Assembly (NCBI GenBank): GCA_017883135.1
Contig: JADGOE010000004.1
Location: forward strand, 1 to 64,000
Length of the DNA: 64,000 bases
Direction of reading: 5' to 3'
Source of the DNA: Acidimicrobiales bacterium
GTDB taxonomy: Bacteria; Actinomycetota; Acidimicrobiia; Acidimicrobiales; RAAP-2
Shown here: positions 1 through 7,290 of the stretch, piece after piece
Position numbering within the stretch: the stretch's first letter is position 1
How the letters are laid out: each line of letters starts with the position of its first letter
Notes under the pieces: generated by a model
What the model was told of the DNA's origin: nothing
Seen by the model: only the letters and a program-made list of their open reading frames with translations
The model's database searches: none
Program-made: the position numbers and the translations under genes

Positions 1-1
1 G

Positions 2-454
2 CTTCGACGCCATCACCCGAGGCAGGAGCCCAGTGCGGTAGTGCCGCACGCTGGGATCTGTGCGGGGGGCCGCCCGAGAGGGCGGTCCCTACCGCGATCC
101 TGCCTCCATCGGATCGAGGGCATCGCCGATGGCTTCGTGCCGGCCATCTACCAGCGGTACAGCTCGTTGGTGGACCGGGTGATCACTGTGCACAGCGACG
201 AGGCGATCGTCGAGATGCGCCGGCTGGCGCGTCGCCACGGGTTGCTCGTGGGACCGAGCTCGGGGGCGAACATGGTGGCAGCGCATCGCCTGCTAGAAGA
301 GGTTCCTGATCTCGCGACGGTTGTGACCATCTGCTGTGACGAGGGAGAGAAGTACCTGAGCGAGTACTTCACAGTCGCCCCTCCCGAGGAGGGCGCGGTG
401 CCTTTGGAGCTCGATGTGGAACCGGGGCCGGCTCCAGTTCCGACCGAGCCCTAG
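2..454 (+). CDS. Cysteine synthase / cystathionine beta-synthase-like protein, C-terminal fragment
   Basis: The gene runs off the left edge. From about base 107 the protein is clearly the C-terminal part of a PLP fold-type II enzyme of the CysK/CysM/CBS group: it has an HRIEGIADGF segment, then DEAIVEMRRLA, then GLLVGPSSGAN, which is the C-terminal glycine/serine loop of the family, and it ends about 35 residues after EKYLSEYF. The active-site lysine and the substrate loop lie outside the window, so the substrate cannot be told. The roughly 35 residues before HRIEG are arginine- and glycine-rich and do not resemble the family, so the join there may contain an insertion or a sequence error. 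A GTG at 41 would give only a fragment. Family assignment is confident; function as a true cysteine synthase is inference. Confidence 0.75.
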   Translation, partial: LRRHHPRQEPSAVVPHAGICAGGRPRGRSLPRSCLHRIEGIADGFVPAIYQRYSSLVDRVITVHSDEAIVEMRRLARRHGLLVGPSSGANMVAAHRLLEEVPDLATVVTICCDEGEKYLSEYFTVAPPEEGAVPLELDVEPGPAPVPTEP

Positions 455-617
455 CCTCGACCTTCCGCAGGCGGGTTACCGAGCTGGTGCCGACTCGGCG
501 ATCTCGCGGAAGGTGCCCCATGTGCCGGGCTGGTGTCGCCGACTGGCGAATGATCCCTTGTACCGGCCGGTCGGCGGCGGTACCGTGCAGTGGCGGGGGC
601 CTTCGGTGGAGGTGTCT

Positions 618-911
618 ATGGCGTTCCTTCAGGTGATCGAGGTGACGACCACGCGGCCCGACGAGGTAGAGGCGATGGTCGGCGAGTGGCGTACGAAGAC
701 CGCAGGACGCCGGACCTCCTTGCGGGGCACCTTTACCCGGGACAGGGACCGCCCCGACACCTATGTCCAGATCGTGGAGTTCCCCTCCTACGAGGACGCC
801 ATGGCCAACTCGGCGCTTCCCGAAACGGCGTCGCTCGCCGGGCAACTGGCCACCTTGTGCGACGGGCCGATCGCGTTCCGCAATCTGGACGTGCTCAGTG
901 TCGATGAGATG
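618..911 (+). CDS. Small antibiotic-biosynthesis-monooxygenase-like (ABM fold) protein lacking its own stop
   Basis: The ATG follows a GGTGGAGGTG ribosome-binding stretch. The product begins MAFLQVIEVTTTRPDEVEAM, contains SLRGTFTRDRDRPDTYVQIV and FPSYEDAMANS, and is about 98 residues long where homologous dimeric alpha+beta barrel proteins normally end. I see no catalytic residues that would fix a reaction. The frame has no stop: it stays open through the next gene and runs in the same frame into the SDR, ending at 1997. I place the end at the usual domain boundary. A TGA sits at 905-907 in the +2 frame, so one missing base near 900 would restore a normal stop. The domain is a good match; the true end is uncertain. 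Confidence 0.6.
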
Positions 912-945
912 TCACCGTCAGGTCAATCGAGTGGAGGGAACGCCA

Positions 946-1137
946 ATGGGCCGAAAAGTTGCTGCCTGCAGAGACTTCCCGAGCGACAACGGCTGCACCC
1001 TCGCCATTCCCGGAGAGGAGGACGAGGTCGTTGTCGCTACCACCCAACACGCCGTGTCCGCTCACGGACACGAGGATACCGACGAGGTGCGGGGATGGCT
1101 GCGCCAGAACCTGAAGGACGAGGTCCCTACCCAGTAG
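946..1137 (+). CDS. DUF1059 family small protein
   Basis: This 63-residue protein starts MGRKVAACRDFPSDNGCTLA and ends in a helix with DEVRGWLRQNLKDE. Length and pattern (an early RDFP segment with paired cysteines, an A-x-H-x-x-x-x-H-G region, an acidic amphipathic C-terminus) are those of DUF1059, a family of unknown function often found beside small stress or monooxygenase genes. A good ribosome-binding site, GTGGAGGGA, lies six bases before the ATG. It overlaps, in another frame, the stop-less frame that starts upstream at 618. No biochemical role can be assigned. Confidence 0.8.
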   Translation: MGRKVAACRDFPSDNGCTLAIPGEEDEVVVATTQHAVSAHGHEDTDEVRGWLRQNLKDEVPTQ

Positions 1138-1157
1138 GGGGACGCTCGCCACAGTCT

Positions 1158-1205
1158 CGGGTGGCCGGGTGGCCGGGTGGCCGGGTGGCCGGGTGGCCGG
1201 GTGGT
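1158..1205 (+). repeat. 8-bp tandem repeat CGGGTGGC, six units
   Basis: Five perfect copies of CGGGTGGC are followed by a sixth that ends in T instead of C. The unit is 8 bp, so each gain or loss of a copy shifts any reading frame crossing it. It lies between the DUF1059 stop and the SDR start, 36 bp before the ATG at 1242, inside the frame that stays open from the monooxygenase-like gene into the SDR. It may also affect spacing of the SDR promoter or ribosome-binding region. Confidence 0.9.
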
Positions 1206-1241
1206 CACCGGACGATTCGGAATCCGTCCTACAGTCTGGCG

Positions 1242-1997
1242 ATGACTCCGACACGTTTCGATGGACGGTCCGCGCTTGTCACCGGAGGAGCCTCCGGTAT
1301 CGGGCGCGCCACAGCGCTGAGACTTGCCGCTGAGGGGGCTACAGTGGTCGCAGCCGATGTGAATGCCGAACTGCTCGAGAAGCTCTCGGCGGATGCGGAC
1401 GGCCTCGGGGGATCCATCACCACCCTTGTCGGCGACGTGAGTTCCGAACGTGGAGTCGAGACCATGGTTGCTGAATCGCATGCCCGACTCGGCAAGCTCG
1501 ATGTCGTTGTCAACGTCGCCGGCGTGCTGTCGTTCTGCCATACCCACGAGCACTCGTTGGATGAGTGGAACCGCCTGATCACGATCAACCTCACCGGGAC
1601 GTTCCTCGTCTGCCGCGAGGCGATCCCTCACTTGTTGGCCACCCGTGGCAATATCGTGAACCTCGCCTCGACCGCGGCGCACAAGGGCCAACCGTGGGCG
1701 GCGGCCTACGTCGCGTCGAAGGGCGGCGTCCTCGCCCTCACACGGGCGCTCGCCGTCGAATACGCAGCCGCGGGTCTGCGAGTGAACAGCATCAGCCCCG
1801 GTGCAATCGACACGCCCATCACGGCGGCCTTCCATCTGCCCGAGGGCGCTGACATCGCGCTGATCAACCGGGTGTCGCCGATGGGGAAGTTCGGAACGCC
1901 CGAAGGGATCGCCGCGGGGATCGCCTACGTGGCGTCGGACGAGGCATCTCACATGAATGGGGCCGACGTCCTCATCGACGGCGCCACAACGGCCTGA
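1242..1997 (+). CDS. Short-chain dehydrogenase/reductase (SDR)
   Basis: This 251-residue classical SDR has the Rossmann TGGASGIG motif near residue 13, a VVAADVN acidic loop after beta-2 that suggests NAD(H) preference, NVAG in the middle, and the catalytic Ser (NLASTAA) and YVASK Tyr/Lys pair. The C-terminal SPGAIDTPI and DGATTA ends are typical of the family. The substrate cannot be read from the sequence. The ATG at 1242 is chosen because the SDR domain begins there. The frame is open upstream without a stop, but the intervening peptide is low-complexity, so I do not treat this as a real fusion. Confidence 0.9.
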   Translation: MTPTRFDGRSALVTGGASGIGRATALRLAAEGATVVAADVNAELLEKLSADADGLGGSITTLVGDVSSERGVETMVAESHARLGKLDVVVNVAGVLSFCHTHEHSLDEWNRLITINLTGTFLVCREAIPHLLATRGNIVNLASTAAHKGQPWAAAYVASKGGVLALTRALAVEYAAAGLRVNSISPGAIDTPITAAFHLPEGADIALINRVSPMGKFGTPEGIAAGIAYVASDEASHMNGADVLIDGATTA

Positions 1998-2027
1998 TCG
2001 CACCGGTGACCGGAATGCGATCCGGCA

Positions 2028-2522
2028 TCAGCCGAGGGTCGAACGTCCCTCGGTGGCCCACCACTCTGCAGTGAGCCTGAGGCCCTTGATCGACGCCCTT
2101 GGCATCAGCTCCTCGTAGGTGCGCCGGTACCCGGTGTGGGCGATCAGCCAGGCATCACCGCTCTTCACGTACTGGTCGGTGTAGAACGCCGCGCCCTGCA
2201 CGTTGAACCCGGTGTCGGTCAGGATCACCACGTCCTCCAGTGCCCACACGCCGGTGGCCTCCGTCGGGCTGGCCAGGTCGATCTCGGGGTGATGGCAGCG
2301 GTGGCTGCTCAGCATCGTCGTGGCACCCATCGAGGTCCGGAGGAACTCCATGATGGCGTCGCGCCCCTCGAATTCGTAGAGCCCGCCGCCATACCTGGCG
2401 GTGGCATCGGGGGTGAAGCAAGTCTCGATCTCGTCCCATAACTTCTGATCGAGGCATCGCAGATAGCGGTACTTCAGTCGCTTGATCAACTCGATCTCGA
2501 CGAGATCCTCGGGCGTCATCAT
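2028..2522 (-). CDS. SnoaL-like / nuclear transport factor 2 family protein
   Basis: The 164-residue protein starts MMTPEDLVEIELIKRLKYRY and continues with LDQKLWDEIETCFTPDATARY, the usual N-terminal helix and first strands of the NTF2-like cone fold. It then has EFEGRDAIMEFL, SSHRCHHPEID and WLIAHTGYRRTYEE. Such proteins are isomerases, dehydratases or ring-cleaving partners of SDR enzymes in steroid, terpenoid or aromatic pathways; which one applies here is not visible. It is the last gene of the leftward set after the dehydrogenase and SDR, 57 bp downstream of the dehydrogenase stop. A GGAGGA ribosome-binding site precedes two consecutive ATG codons. Confidence 0.8.
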   Translation of the reverse strand: MMTPEDLVEIELIKRLKYRYLRCLDQKLWDEIETCFTPDATARYGGGLYEFEGRDAIMEFLRTSMGATTMLSSHRCHHPEIDLASPTEATGVWALEDVVILTDTGFNVQGAAFYTDQYVKSGDAWLIAHTGYRRTYEELMPRASIKGLRLTAEWWATEGRSTLG

Positions 2523-2579
2523 TGCTCCTCCATGCGTTGGGGATTGCGAAACGGACGGCTGCGTGCACTGGACCCGGAT

Positions 2580-3659
2580 CTACCGGATGGTCCCCTTGCC
2601 GGCGATGAGCGGCAGATCGAGTGCCGTGACCCACCCGGGTGGCAGGTCGTTGACCGCCGGAACCGCGTTGAGCGCCCGCAACCCCGTGGCCAGGCAGCCG
2701 GCCGCGGCCGCATCGCGGCCACTTCCGTCGGTGAAGCGGAACGCGGTCTCTTGGATGATCGAGGGTGACCCGTCGATCTCGACGCGGTAGACGTCGTTCT
2801 GGGTGCCCCGTGGCCAGTCGGGTGCAGCGTCTTGGCCGACCCGGTTCACGTGCTCGAGGCAGATCCGTGGCTCGCCGTTGAAGATGCCGTTGATGGTGAA
2901 CCTGATGGCGGCGACCTCACCCGGGTTGATCAGGCCCTTTGCCGTGGTGATCGGCCTGTCGGTGACCCACTTCTCCCACGTGCTGGTGATCTCGTCGAGT
3001 TCGATGCCGACCGCGTGGGCCATCATCGGAACGGTCGCGCCCCACGCCATCACCAGGATGTCGGTGTGCTCCAGCAGGGGGGTGAACTCGGGTGGCCTCC
3101 CGATGCCCATCTCGGTCTCGTAGTCGCCTTCGTAGTTGATGTAGTCCAAGATCTCGAGTGCCCGAACCTGGCGGACCTCCCCGCACAGGCCCATCAGGGT
3201 CATCGGAATGAGGTCGTTGGCAAAGCCGGGATCGATGCCGGTGGTGAAGCACGAAGCACCGCCCGCGGCGCATGCGTCGGTGATCGGATCGATCCACGCG
3301 GGTGGGTTCTGGGCCATTGCCGGCCACACCCAGGGAGTCATGGCGGTCGAGCACACGTCGATGCCGCCCCGGAGGAACGCGCCAATATCGCGAATGTTGT
3401 CTGCGGCGCCTGCCGCGGTCGGGCCGTAGTGGACGAGCGCATCGGGTCTGAGGGCGATCAGCGCGTCCACGTCGTCGGTCGCGGCAAGCCCGATCGGGTC
3501 GATACCGCAGATCTCGCCGACATCCCTCCCGACCTTGTCCGGGCTCTTCACACCCACCCCGACCAGTTCGAAAGCGGGATGACGGACGATCTCGGGGATC
3601 ACCATCTTGCCCACGAAGCCGGTGCCCCATACGACGACCCGCTTGGCCGCCCCGGTCAT
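2580..3659 (-). CDS. NAD(P)-binding dehydrogenase of the dihydrodipicolinate-reductase / diaminopentanoate-dehydrogenase type
   Basis: The 359-residue protein starts MTGAAKRVVVWGTGFVGKMV, a GxGxxG Rossmann motif, followed by VDALIALRPDALVHYGPTAA, the loop found in DapB-like N-terminal domains. The middle, with CFTTGIDPGFANDLIPMTL, matches the family often annotated as 2,4-diaminopentanoate dehydrogenase-like or DapB N-terminal domain protein in actinobacteria, where it accompanies lipid or sterol catabolism genes. The ATG overlaps the stop of the upstream SDR by four bases (ATGA), so the two are translationally coupled. Substrate unknown. It is not a lysine-pathway DapB: it is longer and lies in an SDR/SnoaL operon under a TetR regulator. 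Confidence 0.75.
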   Translation of the reverse strand: MTGAAKRVVVWGTGFVGKMVIPEIVRHPAFELVGVGVKSPDKVGRDVGEICGIDPIGLAATDDVDALIALRPDALVHYGPTAAGAADNIRDIGAFLRGGIDVCSTAMTPWVWPAMAQNPPAWIDPITDACAAGGASCFTTGIDPGFANDLIPMTLMGLCGEVRQVRALEILDYINYEGDYETEMGIGRPPEFTPLLEHTDILVMAWGATVPMMAHAVGIELDEITSTWEKWVTDRPITTAKGLINPGEVAAIRFTINGIFNGEPRICLEHVNRVGQDAAPDWPRGTQNDVYRVEIDGSPSIIQETAFRFTDGSGRDAAAAGCLATGLRALNAVPAVNDLPPGWVTALDLPLIAGKGTIR

Positions 3660-4435
3660 CGCAGCATCTCGCCCGAGTTGACGAGCAGGTACTGGCCGGT
3701 GACGGCTTTGGCGCGGTCTGACGCGAAGAATGCGGCTACGTCGGCCACCTCGCCGTCCTCGGTCATCCGGCGCAGTGGGAACTTGCCGACGATGCCGTCG
3801 AGGACCTCTTCTTTCGTCCGCCCCTGGTGCTCGGCAGTGCCGGTCACGAACATCTCCACGGGCGGTCCCCACATCCACGACGGGATCACCATGTTGAAGC
3901 GAATGTTGTCGGGTCCGAGTTCGTCGGTCAGGTAGTACATCGCGGTCAGCAGCGCGCTCTTGGAGGCTGCGTAGCCGCCTTGGGGCATCTGGGGCTGAAA
4001 CATGGACTGCGATCCGATCAGCACCACGGACCCACCGCCACCGGCCTTCATCGCTTCGGCTACAGGGCGGATGACGGTGAGCGCACCGATGACGTTGGTG
4101 TCGAAGGCTGCACGCCAGTCTTCGAACTTCAGGTCGTACAGGCCGCCCCACGCGTGCTCGAACGCCGCCACCTGGATCAGCGCGTCAACCGATCCGAAGC
4201 GGCGCTCTGCCTCTTGGACCAGGGAGGCGCAGGACTCGGGATTGGTGATATCCGTCACATGGGTGGCGACGCGCTCGCCGCTCGGGTCGAGCTCGCCGGC
4301 GATTGACTCCAAGCTGGCAGCGGTACGCGCGGCCAGAACCACGTTCGCACCGTCGCGGAGGGTGCTCGTGGCGCATTCGCGGCCGAGGCCTCCGCCGACG
4401 CCGGTCACCAGTACGGTCTTGTTCTGCAGGATCAT
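3656..4435 (-). CDS. Short-chain dehydrogenase/reductase (SDR), first gene of TetR-controlled operon
   Basis: This 259-residue SDR has TGVGGGLG near residue 12, a VLAAR loop after beta-2 that fits NADP(H) use, VLIGSQS with the catalytic serine, and the GGYAASKSAL active-site Tyr/Lys. NAG is replaced by QVAAFEH. I chose ATG at 4435 because AAAAGGTGG lies directly before it and a -10-like box is seven bases upstream, so the message may be nearly leaderless; a GTG at 4441 in the same frame is the alternative. It is coupled by ATGA to the dehydrogenase downstream and faces the TetR gene across the palindrome at 4453-4470. Confidence 0.85.
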   Translation of the reverse strand: MILQNKTVLVTGVGGGLGRECATSTLRDGANVVLAARTAASLESIAGELDPSGERVATHVTDITNPESCASLVQEAERRFGSVDALIQVAAFEHAWGGLYDLKFEDWRAAFDTNVIGALTVIRPVAEAMKAGGGGSVVLIGSQSMFQPQMPQGGYAASKSALLTAMYYLTDELGPDNIRFNMVIPSWMWGPPVEMFVTGTAEHQGRTKEEVLDGIVGKFPLRRMTEDGEVADVAAFFASDRAKAVTGQYLLVNSGEMLR

Positions 4436-4441
4436 GTCCAC

Positions 4442-4480
4442 CTTTTATCTGTTTGACACCACTGTGTCAATCTGTAAATT
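4442..4480. promoter_or_regulatory. Palindromic TetR operator inside two overlapping divergent promoters
   Basis: Positions 4453-4470 hold a perfect inverted repeat: TTGACAC, four bases, GTGTCAA. Each arm contains a consensus -35 hexamer TTGACA. Rightwards, TTGACA at 4453-4458 is 16 bp from TAAATT at 4475-4480, and the TetR GTG (4488) begins seven bases after that -10. Leftwards, TTGACA at 4470-4465 is 17 bp from TAAAAG at 4447-4442, and the SDR ATG (4435) begins six bases after it. Thus both messages could be leaderless and a dimer on the palindrome would cover both -35 boxes. The palindrome is seen directly; its use by the adjacent TetR is inference from family behaviour. Confidence 0.7.
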
Positions 4481-4487
4481 GTGTCCG

Positions 4488-5244
4488 GTGAGGCGCGTTC
4501 CGTGGTCGGGCCGGATCCCGGCCGACGAAGACGATGCTCGGCGCCGGATCATGACTGCAGCGGTCCGGTGTGTGCAGCTACACGGGATCGACCGGACCAG
4601 TGTCTCCATGATCGCGTCGGAGGCCGGGGTGTCCCGGCCGACACTGTACGCGTACTTCGAGAACCGCGACGAGATCATCGACCAGGCGGCCATCGCTGCC
4701 ACCGAGTCGTTCGTGGAGCGGGTGGTCGCCCATGCCCGCACGTTCGAGTCGGCATCGGAACGCCTGGTCGAGGCGACGTTGTTCTCCATCCGTGGGATCC
4801 ATGCCGAGCCCGCACTGGCGATGAGGTTCCGCGCCGGCCAGCTGATGCCGGGCCCCCTCACCGTTGATGAGCTGTTCTACGCCAAGGCCTGCTTGGGACC
4901 GGTGGTGGAGCTTGCACCGAGCCTCGAGTCCTGGATCGACGAGGCCTCAGAGCTCGCGGCCCGTGTGGTCATTTCGCTGCTCAGCCGCGAACCTGTGCAG
5001 GTACGGACGGAGGTAGAGGACCGATGTCTTCCTGAATCGGTGGTGGCCACAGGCGCTCGGCATCGCCGGCGGCGGTCGAGTAGCTGCTCCTCGGTCGGTC
5101 GGGTCCAGACATACGGGGGGTGCTCGACGCCCTGCGCCCGACGCCTCTCCGGGGCCGGAGGGCGCAGATGGTACACCCTACTACGGACCTTTGGCCCTGG
5201 TCTTGCTGGAATGGCATGCAAGAAGATGGGGGCACACCGCATGA
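4488..5244 (+). pseudogene. TetR/AcrR family transcriptional regulator with frameshift near the C-terminus
   Basis: The N-terminus has a clear TetR helix-turn-helix: ARRRIMTAAVRCVQLHGIDR, then SVSMIASEAGVSRPTLYAYF with NRDEII after it. The ligand domain continues to about 5020 in frame with the GTG at 4488. There the frame is lost: from 5023 the next frame encodes DVFLNRWWPQALGIA, the usual end of such regulators (a ...FLxRWWPQALGI tail), and a single extra C in GACC at about 5019-5022 explains the shift. In the corrected frame the protein would extend to a TGA at 5242-5244. In the frame as written, translation instead runs on to 5435. Divergent from the SDR operon, it very likely represses it and itself. 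Whether the shift is real or a read error is open. Confidence 0.75.
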
Positions 5245-5264
5245 ACGATGATGGAGGTGCAGTG

Positions 5265-5435
5265 ATGATCTTGAACCTGTCCGAGTCGCTCGCCGAGGAG
5301 CTCAGCGACACGCTCGGGGAAGTGGTGAGCGACATGAGCAGCGAGATCGCCGATACCGACAATCCGAACTACCGGGCAAAGCTGCAAGCCCGCAGGGAGC
5401 GGTTGGCGGCCATCCGAACCGAGCTCGGCGCATGA
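5265..5435 (+). CDS. Small acidic helical protein, 56 residues, unknown function
   Basis: The ATG at 5265 is preceded by GGAGGTG at a good distance. An upstream in-frame ATG at 5241 overlaps the TGA of the frame-corrected TetR gene (ATGA), which would give a 64-residue form. The product begins MILNLSESLAEELSDTLGEV, continues SDMSSEIADTDNPNY, and ends in a basic helix AKLQARRERLAAIRTELGA. It is predicted fully helical with two amphipathic segments and no membrane segment. I do not recognise the family. The position suggests co-transcription with the TetR gene. Confidence 0.55.
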   Translation: MILNLSESLAEELSDTLGEVVSDMSSEIADTDNPNYRAKLQARRERLAAIRTELGA

Positions 5436-5629
5436 AGCCCCGGCTCGGCTCCCGCCGGCGGGTGCCTGGCTGCTGTGCCGAGCGGGTGCTGCGACGACCG
5501 TGCCGTCTCGCTGTTGGGAGACGCGACCTGCTTCGGCGACCCGGCACGCCCTGAACGCCTGCACCGCACTTCTGGCGCCCACCTCTCATCGACCCGGATG
5601 CTGACGAGAGGGCGCTCACCGGCAAGGAC

Positions 5630-6031
5630 CTACCCACCCAAGAAGCTGAGCCGCACCTGACGTTCGGGGTTGTCCCCGTTCACATCGACCAGGACCACGC
5701 TCTGCCAGGTTCCGATCTGGAGCTTCCCGCCCAGGACGGGGATGGTCAGCGACGGACTCACCAGTGCCGGAAGGACGTGGTCGGCACCGTGCCCTCGGGC
5801 ACCGTGCCGATGGCGGTAGCGATCGTCCCGGGGAAGCAGGCGGGCGAGTGCCTCCCCCAGATCGTGCTCCGAGCCCGAACCCACCTCCATCAGGGCGAGG
5901 CCGGCCGTGGCATGGGGAGCGAACACGTTGATCAGCCCGTCGCCGCGGCCCGCGCCGAACCCCCGCACTTCCTCGGTCAGATCGACCACGGTCCGGCCGC
6001 TGGTGTCGACGAGTACCAGCGACGATTCCAT
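5630..6031 (-). CDS. yjbQ: YjbQ / UPF0047 family protein (secondary thiamine-phosphate synthase enzyme)
   Basis: The 133-residue protein matches the whole YjbQ fold. It has TSGRTVVDLTEEVRGF near the start, INVFAPHATAGLALMEV with the conserved His, a disordered DRYRHRHGARGHGADHVLPAL region where the family has a GHxNG/HaHLk loop, and the end motif LGGKLQIGTWQSVVLVDVN. YjbQ proteins have weak thiamine-phosphate synthase activity and an uncertain main role. The ATG at 6031 gives the standard length. It stands alone on the minus strand between two plus-strand groups. Confidence 0.88.
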   Translation of the reverse strand: MESSLVLVDTSGRTVVDLTEEVRGFGAGRGDGLINVFAPHATAGLALMEVGSGSEHDLGEALARLLPRDDRYRHRHGARGHGADHVLPALVSPSLTIPVLGGKLQIGTWQSVVLVDVNGDNPERQVRLSFLGG

Positions 6032-6188
6032 TCCCCATCATCGCGCCCCGAGGCGTCGTGGCCAGCACGTCTCCCCCTCCGGGTTGGCCCTGGCGCGGAG
6101 GGTCACCGGCACCGTCGGCGAGGAGGGCCACTCCGAACAGGAAGGGGGTGGCTTGAGTTTGGGCCACCGTTTCCTTACGATCTGGGCC

Positions 6189-7280
6189 ATGACGGTCTCG
6201 GGGTCGGTTGCGGGACCCCGGAGCGTCACCTCGCGCACCGAGATCCGTGCCGCTCGAGCGAAGCGTCAGCTGGAGCGCCGGCGTCGTCGACAGCGCCGCC
6301 TCCTGCCCCTCGCGGTCCTGGTCGTGGTGGTCATCGCGGCGATCGTCTGGCAAAGCGACGGCGGGAGCAGCTCCACCCCGGCTCCCACTGCTGCGAAGCC
6401 GACGACGACCACCTCGACCACCGCTCCACCCCCGTATGTGCCACCCGCGGTCAGGACGACGATCGCACCGGTGCTGGCGGGCGAGGGCCAGTGGGTGACC
6501 CAGGACGCTTGGAGCCCGGCGCCGCCTGCGGTCATGACCACGACATTCCGGCCCGACCGATCCCACCCGAGCATCGTCGCCTATGCCTCGTGGCTCCGCG
6601 CCACCACGACGCAGCTGGCCCTCTACCCCGGCAACAAGGGTCCCGGACCCACGACGCTCGATCGCGGGCCGGAGATGGTGCCGGTGGCGGCGCGGCCGAC
6701 CCTGCTGGCCGCGTTCAACTCGGGCTTCTACGAAGCCGACTCCGCCGCCGGCTTCTACGCCCACGGAGAGCTCTACTACCCGATGGTGAACGGGCTGGCC
6801 ACGGTCGTGGCCTATGCGGACGGGACGGTCGACATCGTCGATTGGCACGGTGGCCCCACGCCCGAGGCCGATATCGTGATGGCCCGCCAGAACCTGCCCC
6901 TGCTGGTCGATGGCAATGCTGCCACCGCCGCATCCGATATCCCCAGCCAGTGGGGAGTGACCCTCGGCGGGGCGCCCGCCGTCTGGCGGACCGCCCTCGG
7001 CGTGGATGACCAGGGCAATCTGATCTACGTGGCTGCTCCTTCGCAGACGGGGGCGAGCCTCGCCCAGATCCTCCTCCAACTCGGCGTCGTACGTGGCATG
7101 CAGCTCGACATCAACCCCGAGTGGCCGATCTTCGTGACCTACGGCGGGGCCAACGCCGCTGGCCCGGCACTCGTCGTCCCCAATCCCAACCAGACCGCGA
7201 GCCGCTTCCTGCACTCGAGCACCAAGGACTTCTTTGCGGTCTACCGGCGGGTCCCAGGCGTGGTTCAGCAACCGTGGTAG
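6189..7280 (+). CDS. Membrane-anchored phosphodiester-glycosidase-like (NAGPA domain) protein
   Basis: The 363-residue protein has a short basic cytoplasmic head (RAARAKRQLERRRRRQRR), one membrane segment (LLPLAVLVVVVIAAIVW, about residues 38-55), a Thr/Pro-rich linker (TTTTSTTAPPPYVPP), and an extracytoplasmic domain. That domain has FNSGFYEAD, GFYAHGELYYPMVNG, LGVDDQGNLIYVA and GVVRGMQLDINPEWPIFVTY, motifs of the NAGPA/phosphodiester glycosidase family, also found in exopolysaccharide proteins. The substrate would be a cell-wall or capsule glycan phosphodiester, by inference. ATG 6189 is the first start giving the basic head. The downstream CapA-like gene begins 10 bp after the stop, so the two form a surface-polymer pair. 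Confidence 0.75.
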   Translation: MTVSGSVAGPRSVTSRTEIRAARAKRQLERRRRRQRRLLPLAVLVVVVIAAIVWQSDGGSSSTPAPTAAKPTTTTSTTAPPPYVPPAVRTTIAPVLAGEGQWVTQDAWSPAPPAVMTTTFRPDRSHPSIVAYASWLRATTTQLALYPGNKGPGPTTLDRGPEMVPVAARPTLLAAFNSGFYEADSAAGFYAHGELYYPMVNGLATVVAYADGTVDIVDWHGGPTPEADIVMARQNLPLLVDGNAATAASDIPSQWGVTLGGAPAVWRTALGVDDQGNLIYVAAPSQTGASLAQILLQLGVVRGMQLDINPEWPIFVTYGGANAAGPALVVPNPNQTASRFLHSSTKDFFAVYRRVPGVVQQPW

Positions 7281-7290
7281 AGATACCGCC

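Noticed and set aside
1158-1205. Possible CRISPR array
   Set aside because: Units are 8 bp and abut without spacers; no cas gene is in the window.
414-1997. A 527-residue monooxygenase-SDR fusion protein
   Set aside because: The joining peptide is Arg/Gly-rich, overlaps a DUF1059 gene in another frame and crosses a tandem repeat; each domain has its own start region. I kept the open frame only as a finding.
2580-3659. Lysine-pathway dapB
   Set aside because: Length (359) and the C-terminal domain differ from DapB, and it lies in an SDR/SnoaL operon.
6038-6238. 66-codon minus-strand frame before the phosphodiester-glycosidase-like gene
   Set aside because: No ribosome-binding site, biased composition, and it overlaps the start region of the real plus-strand gene.
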